Below, piece by piece: positions 15,956 to 24,430 of a stretch of DNA of 39,289 bases. The translations under genes and the position numbers were made by a program. Position 1 is the first letter of the stretch. Every line of letters begins with the position of its first letter. The stretch is from the NCBI GenBank assembly GCA_045598105.1, contig JAZLLK010000053.1:1-39289 (forward strand), written 5' to 3'. The DNA is from UBA1205 sp045598105 (GTDB lineage Bacteria > Bacteroidota > Bacteroidia > Bacteroidales > WCHB1-69). Below the pieces are notes generated by a model. It was not told the origin of the DNA and made no database searches. It saw only the letters and a program-made list of their open reading frames with translations.

Positions 15956-18900
15956 ATGTTATAGTTTTCACATTGGCATTTTTAAATATTTGCCAATACA
16001 TTATAGGCATTACTGCCAATATAATTACCATAGAAAGTACTACGCCAAAACATATTACCACACCCATAGGCATCCACAGCGGATTTTGGCTTATTATCAT
16101 AGGTAACACGCCTAAGGCCGTAGTAGCCGAGGTAAGGAATATGGGACGCATACGGCGGCTGCCGGCTTTCATGGCTGCTTCTTTTACGGGCATACCTTCT
16201 TCATAATGGAGTGTTTCGGCATATTCATACATTACTATACCATTACGCACTATTATACCTATAAGGCTTACTACCCCTAATACCGAAGTCATACCAAAAT
16301 CCAGGCCAAACAGCCATTCGCCCAAAAAAGCACCGAACATACACAGGGAGCTGGAGCCCAAGGTAAGAACAGCTAAATTAGCTTTTTTGAAATATATAAT
16401 CAAAAAAGTGAGCAGCACCAATACTGCGGCAATAAAGCTGCCCAATATTTGTGGTATTACGCTGGTATTAAGCGAAGAAAGACCGCCATACTCTATACTT
16501 ACGCCTTCCGGTAGAACGGGTAAAATATCGGCACGGATATAGTTTTTGATTTTTTTCATGCTTACTGTTTGCGGGTACCAAAATTTCATATCGGCGGCCA
16601 CGGTAACCACATTTTTACCATTGCGGTGTACTATTTGGGCCGGATGCCATTCAGGACTTATATCAGCCACCTGACGCAAAGGTACATTAGTACCGGGAAC
16701 TATAGTCGGTATAAGTTGATTTTGCACCGACTCGTAGTTATTAGGGTCGTAATTACCTTCGGAATATAATTTTACCGGTATGCTTCTATTGTTTTCCCAT
16801 ATGGTGGTAAGGGGTTGTCCGTTGAGTGCGGTGGCCAGATTAAGCGATAGCAAACCCTTGGTAATACCCAATCGGGCACATTCTTCGGGTTTCATATTCA
16901 CTTTTACCGATGGTAAATACTCATCATAGTCGGTGTGTACCCATCGTAATTCCTTATTTAAGGAAAGCATGTAATCTTTAATTTTTTGTGCCACTATGGT
17001 GGTACTGTCATAATTATTACCATACACATACACTTCTACCGGTGTAGATACCGACTGATAATCCAACTGGCGAAAACGGACATGAGCATTAGGAAAATAA
17101 TAAGCATACTTACTATCCATTTCTTTAAGCAGTTCTTCGGTATGAGCTACTGAGATGGTGTTTACTATAAGTTGTGATAAATTTTTGGCAGGAATACCGG
17201 GAGCATAGGTTACATGAAATCGGGGAGCGGGTTCTCCTATAAAAGCGGTAACGGAAGTTACCCTTTTATCGGCCAACATCAGTTTTTGCAGGGAATCACT
17301 TACAACGGATGTTTGCTGCATGCTACTGCCTTCCGGCAAACGAATTTCTACCGCAAAGCAATCTCGCTCGGCCATAGGCATCATTTGCACATTCAGTTTA
17401 AGGAACATACCTATGCCTAATAATATAGAGAAAACACCTATACCTATGGTAATATAAGGATGCTTAAAACAATGTAACTGCATACGATCATACCAGCCTT
17501 GCAATATGGAAAAAAATCGCATTTGAGTTCTTTCAAATACGCCGGGGACACGTGCATCGGTTTCCGGTTTTATAAATTTTATTTCCAGAGCAGGTATTAC
17601 CAGCATGGCATAGGCCAATGATGACATGAGGGAAAAGGACACTGTCCATGGGAATAACTGCACAAAATCGCCCAAAGGACCGGTAATAATTTTGGTCATG
17701 GGAAAGAACATGGTAGCTATAGCCGTAGTGGCTATAAACATAGGCATAAACAATTCCTTAGCGCTGCTTACTGCAGCCTCATGGGGTTCCATACCATGTT
17801 GCAGTTTATCTATATAACCGTCTATGTTAATAATGGAGTCGTCCACTATCATACCCAGCACCACTATTAAGGCTGCCAGTGTTACAGTATTAAGTTCTAT
17901 TCCGAATATATACATAAGACCTATGCTCATAGCTGTACACACAGGTAATCCCGAGCTGGCTATTAATGCCGTACGCATAGGGAATAGCAACAGCATTACC
18001 AAAATTACCACCAACATGGATATGAGTAAGTCTCTTAAAAAGGAGTTTACCGACTGTTTTACCACCTTAGGCTGGTTGGTAATACGATACATGTTTACGC
18101 TATTAGGCAAGGTGTTACTAAATTCCGACAATACTTTCTCCACTTTTTTGCCAAAGGCTACTATATTGAACCCTTTACGCATTTCTACCGATATAACTAT
18201 GGCACTATTACCATTAAAGTTTACTACCTTAGATTCGTCGGCATAACGACGTTCCACCGTAGCCACATCGCGCAAACGCACTACATTACCTAAGGCATCG
18301 GAATATATTATTTGGTCTTCCAGTTCCTGCTCTGACATTACGGGATTGGTAATATGCAGGGGTTGGTCAAAATTATCGGACTGCATGGTACCGGCAGTAG
18401 TGAGCAGTCCCTGTGTGGCATATTGCAGCATTAATGTTTTGGGGCTAATGCCATAAAACGATAATTTTTCTTTATCTACGATTACGGCTATTTCTTCACT
18501 ACGCTCACCCATTACTCTTACATTGCCCATTTGTGGAATATCCTGCAAACGGTGTATAAGGTCGGTAATATACTCGTGCATTTCACGATAAGTTTTATCT
18601 TGTGATTCCATGGCTATAAGTAACGAAGAGGTATTACCGAAATCGTCTATTACGGCCAGGGCCAGCACGCCGGCAGGAAAAGTTAAGGCTTTGGATTCAT
18701 TAAGTTTATGCCTTATTTTTGACCATGCGGCGTCTTTATCTTTTACCGATAGGTCTAAGCTTACATATACATAGCAAAATCCTTCTTTGGATATGGAATA
18801 GGTACCTTTTCTATCCACTTCGGGCATGGCATATAGTAGTTGTTCCAAGGGTTGAGTAAGTTGTTTTTCCACCTCTTCGGCGGTAGCACCGGGATACACA

Positions 18901-19064
18901 CCGGCCACTATACCTTGGCGTATGGTAAAGGCAGGAAATTCGTCTTTTTTCATATTTACAAGGGCATACATGCCAAAAGCCACCACGGCAATCACTATGA
19001 GCCACACTATACGTTTTTGCCTTATGCACCCGCTTATTACACCCTTATAACGGCTATTTATCAT
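15936..19064 (-). CDS. RND-family efflux transporter, HAE1-like inner membrane subunit
   Basis: 1042 residues, the normal size for an AcrB-type pump. The N-terminal helix (RIVWLIVIAVVAFGMYALV) is followed by a periplasmic loop starting KKDEFPAFTIRQGIVAGVYPG. Helix 4 carries the proton-relay pair in VVLGMIVDDSIINIDGYIDK, and the second half repeats the layout (SVLGVVSLIGIIVRNGIVMYEY). The pair of acidic residues supports drug/lipid HAE1 type rather than a metal-specific CzcA type, where an extra acidic motif would be expected. It overlaps the periplasmic adaptor gene by 11 bases and TolC by 20. No local regulator gene is present. Confidence 0.95.
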   Translation of the reverse strand: MINSRYKGVISGCIRQKRIVWLIVIAVVAFGMYALVNMKKDEFPAFTIRQGIVAGVYPGATAEEVEKQLTQPLEQLLYAMPEVDRKGTYSISKEGFCYVYVSLDLSVKDKDAAWSKIRHKLNESKALTFPAGVLALAVIDDFGNTSSLLIAMESQDKTYREMHEYITDLIHRLQDIPQMGNVRVMGERSEEIAVIVDKEKLSFYGISPKTLMLQYATQGLLTTAGTMQSDNFDQPLHITNPVMSEQELEDQIIYSDALGNVVRLRDVATVERRYADESKVVNFNGNSAIVISVEMRKGFNIVAFGKKVEKVLSEFSNTLPNSVNMYRITNQPKVVKQSVNSFLRDLLISMLVVILVMLLLFPMRTALIASSGLPVCTAMSIGLMYIFGIELNTVTLAALIVVLGMIVDDSIINIDGYIDKLQHGMEPHEAAVSSAKELFMPMFIATTAIATMFFPMTKIITGPLGDFVQLFPWTVSFSLMSSLAYAMLVIPALEIKFIKPETDARVPGVFERTQMRFFSILQGWYDRMQLHCFKHPYITIGIGVFSILLGIGMFLKLNVQMMPMAERDCFAVEIRLPEGSSMQQTSVVSDSLQKLMLADKRVTSVTAFIGEPAPRFHVTYAPGIPAKNLSQLIVNTISVAHTEELLKEMDSKYAYYFPNAHVRFRQLDYQSVSTPVEVYVYGNNYDSTTIVAQKIKDYMLSLNKELRWVHTDYDEYLPSVKVNMKPEECARLGITKGLLSLNLATALNGQPLTTIWENNRSIPVKLYSEGNYDPNNYESVQNQLIPTIVPGTNVPLRQVADISPEWHPAQIVHRNGKNVVTVAADMKFWYPQTVSMKKIKNYIRADILPVLPEGVSIEYGGLSSLNTSVIPQILGSFIAAVLVLLTFLIIYFKKANLAVLTLGSSSLCMFGAFLGEWLFGLDFGMTSVLGVVSLIGIIVRNGIVMYEYAETLHYEEGMPVKEAAMKAGSRRMRPIFLTSATTALGVLPMIISQNPLWMPMGVVICFGVVLSMVIILAVMPIMYWQIFKNANVKTITCDDHEK

Positions 19065-20100
19065 ATTCTTTTACTTTCATGTTTTCGCTCACCTTTTGAT
19101 AACCTTCCACTATTACATGGTCGCCGGGCTGCAAGCCGCTGCTTACCACGACTCCCGTTCCGGAATAGCCGGCTGTTTCTATATAGCTGCGTGTAGCTTT
19201 GCCGCGTTTTACTATCCACACAAATTTGCCGTTATTTCCAAGCAATATGGCATTACCCGGTATTATAATGCCTGTTTTTACATCTGACTGCAAAGTTACT
19301 TTACCTATCATACCGGGCACCATATTCACATTTTGGCTATCTAATAACACCTTTACCGTATAGGTATGTGATACAAAGTCGGCAGTAAGTCCTTTTTCGG
19401 CCACTACACCTGTATATACATAGCTACCTAAGGCCGGAATAGTTATTTGTGCGGAATCATTCATGTTCACATTTGATATTTCGTTTTCGGGAATAGCTAT
19501 TTTTACCATCATATCCCCTTTACTTATTATTTTCATCACCGGCATCATAGGTGATATATTTTGTCCCTTTTCAACATTTATTTCGGCTATATAGCCACTA
19601 TAAGGAGCCCGTAACACATTATCATTAAGCATAGCCAGTGCCATATCGGCGGAAGCTTGTGCTTTTTCCACATTAGCAAGCATTTCCTGCCATTTTATTT
19701 CTGGCAAACTACCGTTTTCGTACACTTTTTTCAGTCGGGCATAAGCATCTTTGGCCTGAGCCAAGGTAGCATTGGCCGAGCGATAAGTGCTCATGGCGGT
19801 GGAAGAATTCACTTTTGCCAACATTTGTCCTTTACGCACCTGCGTACCTTCTTTTACATACAGGTACTGCAGGGTGCCCCCGTATTTAAATGACAATTCC
19901 ATAGAGTGCCCTTCCTGTAAAGTGCCCGCATAAGTGGTACGTACCACATTACTCATGGTATCTATATACAATACGCCTACCGGTATTATTCTTTCCTGTA
20001 TGCTGTCACCCGTAAGCCTTTCCTTTATTTGCTCTGGTACATTATGAGAGCAGCTTACCGTTATTAACATGAGCACGTATATACAATATCTCAATTTCAT
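19054..20100 (-). CDS. RND periplasmic adaptor (membrane fusion) lipoprotein
   Basis: 348 residues with a lipobox ending at ITVSC (Cys17), so anchored in the inner membrane. It contains the biotinyl-lipoyl-like half motifs (LQYLYVKEGTQVRKGQMLAKV and the later VLRAPYSGYIAEINVEKGQ), a coiled-coil hairpin between them (about 105-150), and beta-barrel and proximal domains near TVKVLLDSQN and IIPGNAILLGNNGKFVWIV. It bridges the RND pump and the TolC channel. It overlaps the pump gene by 11 bases and follows a small lipoprotein gene by 11 bases. Confidence 0.93.
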   Translation of the reverse strand: MKLRYCIYVLMLITVSCSHNVPEQIKERLTGDSIQERIIPVGVLYIDTMSNVVRTTYAGTLQEGHSMELSFKYGGTLQYLYVKEGTQVRKGQMLAKVNSSTAMSTYRSANATLAQAKDAYARLKKVYENGSLPEIKWQEMLANVEKAQASADMALAMLNDNVLRAPYSGYIAEINVEKGQNISPMMPVMKIISKGDMMVKIAIPENEISNVNMNDSAQITIPALGSYVYTGVVAEKGLTADFVSHTYTVKVLLDSQNVNMVPGMIGKVTLQSDVKTGIIIPGNAILLGNNGKFVWIVKRGKATRSYIETAGYSGTGVVVSSGLQPGDHVIVEGYQKVSENMKVKEYDK

Positions 20101-20111
20101 GGAGGCCGGTA

Positions 20112-20618
20112 TTAGTTACAGGTACATACAGCTTTTACATCTATACCCGTTATATTATATAGTACCGAATCTGATTCGGCAGTGCCTTCATATGTCATAT
20201 TCAGCACCAGCAGGTTTTTATTATACATGGTTCCTTCCGCTTTTACCAATATATCACAGTTTATACTTTTATCGGCACTTATATTCAACGGAAAAGCATT
20301 GCGACTATAAGGTGTAAATATTATGTAATTACTATTAGTACAGGCCGTAGTGGTAATTACATCACCTCCCATTATGTTCATTACTATCATTAAGCTGTCA
20401 GAACCATAAGGAACTATACTAAGCCGGCCTATCTCATGAGGAACACGTATGGTATACTCTGACACACTATCAGTATGGTTTGTAACGGGTTCAGCTATAA
20501 TGCTTCCGGAAATTTTAAACGAATAATCTCCTTTGAACAAAGAATATCCTTCCCTATTACAGGAGGACAATAGTACTATAGTTACACTTAGTAAAAAAAC
20601 AATTTTTTTCATCATCAT
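20112..20618 (-). CDS. Small lipoprotein encoded first in the efflux operon
   Basis: 168 residues with a lipobox LLSSC (Cys20). The mature protein is beta-strand-rich with evenly spaced hydrophobic alternation (FKISGSIIAE, LNMTYEGTAESD) and ends in a CTCN tail; its overall pattern resembles small calycin-like or ligand-binding lipoproteins, but I do not recognise a family. It lies 11 bases upstream of the adaptor gene, so it is probably cotranscribed with the pump. It might bind the substrate or sense the envelope. No catalytic motif is seen. Confidence 0.7.
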   Translation of the reverse strand: MMMKKIVFLLSVTIVLLSSCNREGYSLFKGDYSFKISGSIIAEPVTNHTDSVSEYTIRVPHEIGRLSIVPYGSDSLMIVMNIMGGDVITTTACTNSNYIIFTPYSRNAFPLNISADKSINCDILVKAEGTMYNKNLLVLNMTYEGTAESDSVLYNITGIDVKAVCTCN

Positions 20619-20673
20619 TTGTTTTTAAATGTTAAGTATTAACGTTTATTTTTTGTTTTATTGTGCATAAAAC

Positions 20674-20717
20674 AAAAAAAAGAACATCTACCTACTCATA
20701 TAGATAGATATTCTTTT
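20674..20717 (-). terminator. Terminator of the dsrC-dsrMK-desulfurase unit
   Basis: On the minus strand a 17-bp stem (20701-20717 with 20678-20694), using two G-U pairs and a six-base loop, is followed by a T-run (complement of 20674-20681). It lies about 64 bases past the desulfurase stop. The G-U pairs work only on minus-strand RNA, which fixes the direction. Confidence 0.75.
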
Positions 20718-20780
20718 GTTACAATATTTTACGACCGATATAAAAAAACGAATAGATATTTTATCAGTTGCTTACTGCCC

Positions 20781-21935
20781 TTAGTTCTTCATGGCAGCTA
20801 TTTCCTTGATAGCTGTAATAGCAGTATCTATATCGGTTTCGGTATTGAAGGCGCCCACGCTTAGGCGTACGGTACCGTGTATATCTATAGTGCCTATGCC
20901 CTGATGTACTTTAGGAGCACATTGCAAACCGGTACGACAGGCTATGTCATAGTCCACATCCAACATAGTGCCCACATCACCGGCTTCAAAGCCGTTAATA
21001 TTGAGTGACATTACGGGGTTATGATTTTCTACCGATTCGGCACAGTACAAGGTAACGCCCGGTATATCTTTAATACCTAAGCGGAGTTTTTCCCATAATT
21101 TCATTTCTTTATCATGTAAAGCTTCCACACCTTGTTCCAAAACCCATTTAACACCTGCGTGCAAGCCGGCTACGCCCAAAAGGTTCATGGTACCGGCTTC
21201 CAGACGGTAAGGATATTCGTCCAAATGTGCGGGATAAGCTGAACGAACGCCGGTGCCGCCAAAGCGGGTATGATTAATGGTGATACCTTCTCTTACATAC
21301 GAACCGCCTATACCGGTAGGTCCCATTAAGCATTTGTGACCGGTAAAAGCATAGCAGTCCACACCATAATTTACCATATCCATGGTATTGGCACCTGCAC
21401 CCTGGCTTCCGTCTACTACGAATATAAGACCGTTTTCTTTACATATTTTGCCTATTTGAGCTATGGGTTGTACAGTACCTATTACATTTGAGCATTGGGT
21501 ACATACTACAAATTTGGTATTAGGTTTTATTGCTTTTTTAATATCATCGGGGTCCACATATCCGTGTTTGTCAAAAGGGACATAGGTTACTTCTATTATA
21601 CCTCTTTGTTCCAATACATACAATGGACGAAGCACAGAATTATGCTCCAACATAGTAGTGATTACATGAACTCCTTTTTCAGCCAAACCTTGTATAAGTA
21701 TATTCAAAGAATCGGTAGCATTATAGCTGAAAGTTAAACGATTAGGATCACCACCACCATTGAACATTTTGGTTAACATTTTTCTGGTGTTTTCAACCAA
21801 TTCACCGGTTTCTATGGCTGCATCAAAGCCGGAACGGCCCGGACTTACACCATGGGTACGATAGTAAGTATTCATAAAATCATAAACCTCTACCGGTTTG
21901 GGATAAGTGGTTGCTGAATTGTCTAAATATATCAT
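20781..21935 (-). CDS. Class V aminotransferase-fold cysteine desulfurase
   Basis: 384 residues. The start MIYLDNSATTYPKP and overall layout match the cysteine desulfurase family related to EF2568 (TIGR01977). PLP-site residues are visible: EHNS with His98, VDGSQG with Asp175 and Gln178, and FTGHK with Lys201 as Schiff-base lysine. The mobile-loop nucleophile is Cys339 in RTGLQCAPK, so it should form a protein persulfide from cysteine. It lies 44 bases after the DsrK-like gene and before a terminator, with no iscU/sufU or sufBCD genes beside it. This makes it a good candidate to supply sulfur to DsrC. A selenocysteine lyase activity is possible; some relatives sit near selenium genes. Confidence 0.92.
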   Translation of the reverse strand: MIYLDNSATTYPKPVEVYDFMNTYYRTHGVSPGRSGFDAAIETGELVENTRKMLTKMFNGGGDPNRLTFSYNATDSLNILIQGLAEKGVHVITTMLEHNSVLRPLYVLEQRGIIEVTYVPFDKHGYVDPDDIKKAIKPNTKFVVCTQCSNVIGTVQPIAQIGKICKENGLIFVVDGSQGAGANTMDMVNYGVDCYAFTGHKCLMGPTGIGGSYVREGITINHTRFGGTGVRSAYPAHLDEYPYRLEAGTMNLLGVAGLHAGVKWVLEQGVEALHDKEMKLWEKLRLGIKDIPGVTLYCAESVENHNPVMSLNINGFEAGDVGTMLDVDYDIACRTGLQCAPKVHQGIGTIDIHGTVRLSVGAFNTETDIDTAITAIKEIAAMKN

Positions 21936-21979
21936 GATATATCTTTTTAAAATTATTTTTCAATTAATATTTTTCTGAT

Positions 21980-23272
21980 TTATTCTATTACCAAGGCGTC
22001 GGCCACTATTTCGGCTATTGTTTTTATTTTAACATTAAGTTTATATATATTATTCAGTTGTACTAACTGGTCCACGCAGTTATGGCAAGGGGTTACTACC
22101 ACTTTAGCACCTGTTTTACGTATTTGTTCGGCTTTAATTTCGCCTATTTTAATACGACGCTCATTATATTCGCTCATAGCCAGTTGACCGCCGCCACCGC
22201 CGCAGCAGAAATTATCTATACCGTGGGGGGTCATTTCCACAAAGTCAGTTACGGCATTATTAACGGTATAACGTAATTCCTGCACCAATCCGCCATTACG
22301 AACCAAATTACAGGGGTCATGTAAGGTAACTTTTTCCGTATTAAGAGATTTATCTAATCGGATACGACCTTCACGTATATAGGTATTAATTAATTCTACT
22401 GCCGTAATGGTTTCAAACTCATACGGGTACTGTAAATAGTTAGGTCCTTCCCAGCGATTGGCTCTGGAGCCGTGACCGCATTCTCCCAATACCAACATTT
22501 TGCAATGCTTATTAAGCACTTCATTATGTAAACGGGAGGCTATTTGAGCGGCATGCTCATTATTACCGCTAAATAATCCGTAATTGGTAACATCATACAT
22601 ATGTGTAGATAATGTCCAGCTTTCTTTGGCGGCGTAGAATATTTTGGCCATAGCGGCAATAGACAAAGGGAAAAATTTAGGTTCACGGGGATTTAAGGTA
22701 TATAGTATATTTTTGCCCTCTTCATTAAGGGGAATGCGGGCTTCTTTGCCTAACTCATCCTGAAGGTCCTCTTCCATCCATTGTATGGTATCCACAAAGT
22801 CCTCGGTAGGAATGCCCATATTATTACCTGTTTGCAATGCGGCATCTACAGTGGCTTGCAATGTGGATGGCACTAAACCCATGGTTGCCAACATTCTGCG
22901 ACCAAAATGCACCACATAAGCTATATCCACACCTATAGAGCAATGCTTTACACAACGGCCACACATGGTGCATGCACCAAAAAGGGCATCTACCATTTCT
23001 TCGGCCATTTTATCGTCCAGCGGGCGGGCATTTACCATAAAAGGTGCTACCCTGCCTATTACCGTACAATATTTTCTATACAATGAAGCTACCAGTTCTA
23101 CCTTGCGGGCAGGCATGTATTTATCTTCATGCATAGCCTTATAGTACATACAACTTTCGGCACACAGTCCGCAATGTACACATGCATTCAAATGCGTTTC
23201 CAACTTACTGTCCGGACGCATTTTAAGCAATTGTATTGCTTTATCTATTTGTTCTTTTGTTAATTTTTCCAT
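21980..23272 (-). CDS. DsrK/HdrD-like iron-sulfur subunit (heterodisulfide reductase type)
   Basis: 430 residues. Two ferredoxin-type [4Fe-4S] motifs occur: CVHCGLCAESC (Cys31, 34, 37, 41) and CTMCGRCVKHC (Cys101, 104, 107, 111). A C-terminal CCG-type motif follows: Cys321, Cys356-Cys357, Cys396 and Cys399 (spacing 34, 38, 2), the pattern that binds the noncubane [4Fe-4S] cluster in HdrB/HdrD/DsrK. There is no membrane helix; it should sit on the cytoplasmic face of the membrane subunit. DsrK acts on the DsrC disulfide or trisulfide, which fits its place five bases after the dsrM-like gene and one gene after dsrC. The relatively short length also fits generic HdrD-like or glycolate-oxidase-type proteins; only the context argues for DsrK. 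Confidence 0.88.
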   Translation of the reverse strand: MEKLTKEQIDKAIQLLKMRPDSKLETHLNACVHCGLCAESCMYYKAMHEDKYMPARKVELVASLYRKYCTVIGRVAPFMVNARPLDDKMAEEMVDALFGACTMCGRCVKHCSIGVDIAYVVHFGRRMLATMGLVPSTLQATVDAALQTGNNMGIPTEDFVDTIQWMEEDLQDELGKEARIPLNEEGKNILYTLNPREPKFFPLSIAAMAKIFYAAKESWTLSTHMYDVTNYGLFSGNNEHAAQIASRLHNEVLNKHCKMLVLGECGHGSRANRWEGPNYLQYPYEFETITAVELINTYIREGRIRLDKSLNTEKVTLHDPCNLVRNGGLVQELRYTVNNAVTDFVEMTPHGIDNFCCGGGGGQLAMSEYNERRIKIGEIKAEQIRKTGAKVVVTPCHNCVDQLVQLNNIYKLNVKIKTIAEIVADALVIE

Positions 23273-23277
23273 TTTAA

Positions 23278-23904
23278 TTATTTTTTAGGAGGCCACACAT
23301 TGCGCCATCCGTAAAACAAACCTAAGTGATACCTGGCGGCAAAAAAATACAATACATGACGCAACTTGCCCACGGGCATATATAGCAATAATATTGTTAC
23401 CACTATATAATAAGCCGGAGCCGCTATAGCACCCAATAACAAATACAGCACTGTAAGCAACTGAAACAGGGTAGTAAGAAAATTAGACATATAGTCATCA
23501 GCATGGGATAATTCACGCATTTTTCTTACTGCCATACGCTTAATAAACAAACTAAAACCACAGGCTGCACATACCAATATACCCAATGCCAATATATGGG
23601 ATAATATTACGGGGAATACTGCAGGCTGCATAAAAAAGAACAATATAAATAACAATATACTTATAAATGTACCTATATGAAATATGGCGCCTGCCGCAAA
23701 TGTGGGTATATGCAAATAGGCTGTTTCTTTATTAACAGGCAACATGGCACCGGTATATGCATAGACTTCCGCCTTGGCAACATTTCCCGATTTTTTAGAA
23801 TAGTCTTTAGGATTACCTAAACGGATAAGCCTAAAAAAATGCCACAGCATAACTGCTGCAAATATCACTAAAGCACCTAAACTGAGATATTGATACCAAA
23901 TCAT
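23278..23904 (-). CDS. DsrM/NarI-like membrane cytochrome b subunit
   Basis: 208 residues with about five membrane segments (about 7-27, 68-92, 97-118, 140-175). Membrane histidines include His22, His76 (AIFHIGTF) and His103 (VILSHILAL), candidates for heme b ligands. The C-terminal LRHVLYFF and RYHLGLFYG segments and the final WPP resemble the end of NarI, DsrM, TmcC and QmoC cytochromes. It would exchange electrons between the menaquinone pool and the DsrK-like subunit. It lies between dsrC (38-base gap) and the DsrK-like gene (5-base gap). Which pairs of histidines bind heme cannot be fixed from the sequence alone. Confidence 0.85.
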   Translation of the reverse strand: MIWYQYLSLGALVIFAAVMLWHFFRLIRLGNPKDYSKKSGNVAKAEVYAYTGAMLPVNKETAYLHIPTFAAGAIFHIGTFISILLFILFFFMQPAVFPVILSHILALGILVCAACGFSLFIKRMAVRKMRELSHADDYMSNFLTTLFQLLTVLYLLLGAIAAPAYYIVVTILLLYMPVGKLRHVLYFFAARYHLGLFYGWRNVWPPKK

Positions 23905-23942
23905 TACAATATTATAAACTTAATAAACAAAGTAATTATGTT

Positions 23943-24236
23943 CTATACGCAGCCATCAGGCTTAGGCAAACCGGCCACTCTGCATGCTCCGCGAGCCGGG
24001 CCTAACGGAAACAATTCGTATATATCTTTTAATTTCAGACCTGTTTCTTTACAAATAGTACGTATCATAGGAGCATTGCCCTTTTCGTTGAAATTATTTC
24101 TAATAACACGAACCACAGCCCAATGCTGTTCAGTCATTTCTATACCGTCAGAAGAAGCTATTTGCTTGGCTACTTCATCATTCCATACTTCCGGATTGGT
24201 TAAAAAGCCGTCTCCGTCAAAATTCAATTCTGCCAT
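23943..24236 (-). CDS. dsrC: DsrC sulfur-carrier protein with both redox cysteines
   Basis: 97 residues, cytoplasmic, DsrC/TusE/DsvC family. Family segments are DGDGFLTNPEVWND, TEQHWAVVRVIRNNF and the C-terminal arm GPARGACRVAGLPKPDGCV. The arm carries the penultimate Cys96 and a second Cys85 exactly 11 residues before it. True DsrC has both; TusE, which serves tRNA thiolation, keeps only the penultimate one. DsrC carries sulfur between the two cysteines as a trisulfide and is the partner of DsrMK. It leads the dsrC-dsrM-dsrK-desulfurase unit behind a strong promoter. dsrAB is not in the window, so its sulfur source here is open. Confidence 0.95.
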   Translation of the reverse strand: MAELNFDGDGFLTNPEVWNDEVAKQIASSDGIEMTEQHWAVVRVIRNNFNEKGNAPMIRTICKETGLKLKDIYELFPLGPARGACRVAGLPKPDGCV

Positions 24237-24267
24237 TGTTAATAAATTTAAACTATTTTACAAATTG

Positions 24268-24298
24268 CAAAGGTAACATTTTTTTTTGACAATGCAAA
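24268..24298 (-). promoter_or_regulatory. Full Bacteroidota promoter of dsrC
   Basis: On the minus strand TTTG (24295-24298), a 19-base spacer and TACCTTTG (24268-24275) match the consensus TTTG-N19-TAnnTTTG. The predicted start is about 25 bases before the dsrC ATG. It is the clearest promoter in the window. Confidence 0.85.
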
Positions 24299-24430
24299 TA
24301 CACCTTTCGTCAAAAATGCAAACAGGCTCTGTTTTAGTTCTATATTAAACAATGTTTGTCATATATTTTAAGCGATATAAATAAGTATTTTTGATTATTA
24401 TGGAAGAGAAAAACAGGTTTTTTATATTTA

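Noticed and set aside
15936..19064. Heavy-metal (CzcA-type) RND pump
   Set aside because: The helix 4 segment and adaptor lack metal-binding or extra acidic motifs; HAE1 type fits better.
21980..23272. Assignment as glycolate oxidase iron-sulfur subunit or GlpC
   Set aside because: No FAD-linked oxidase gene is adjacent, whereas dsrC and a DsrM-like cytochrome are; the generic HdrD-like label is kept as a caution.
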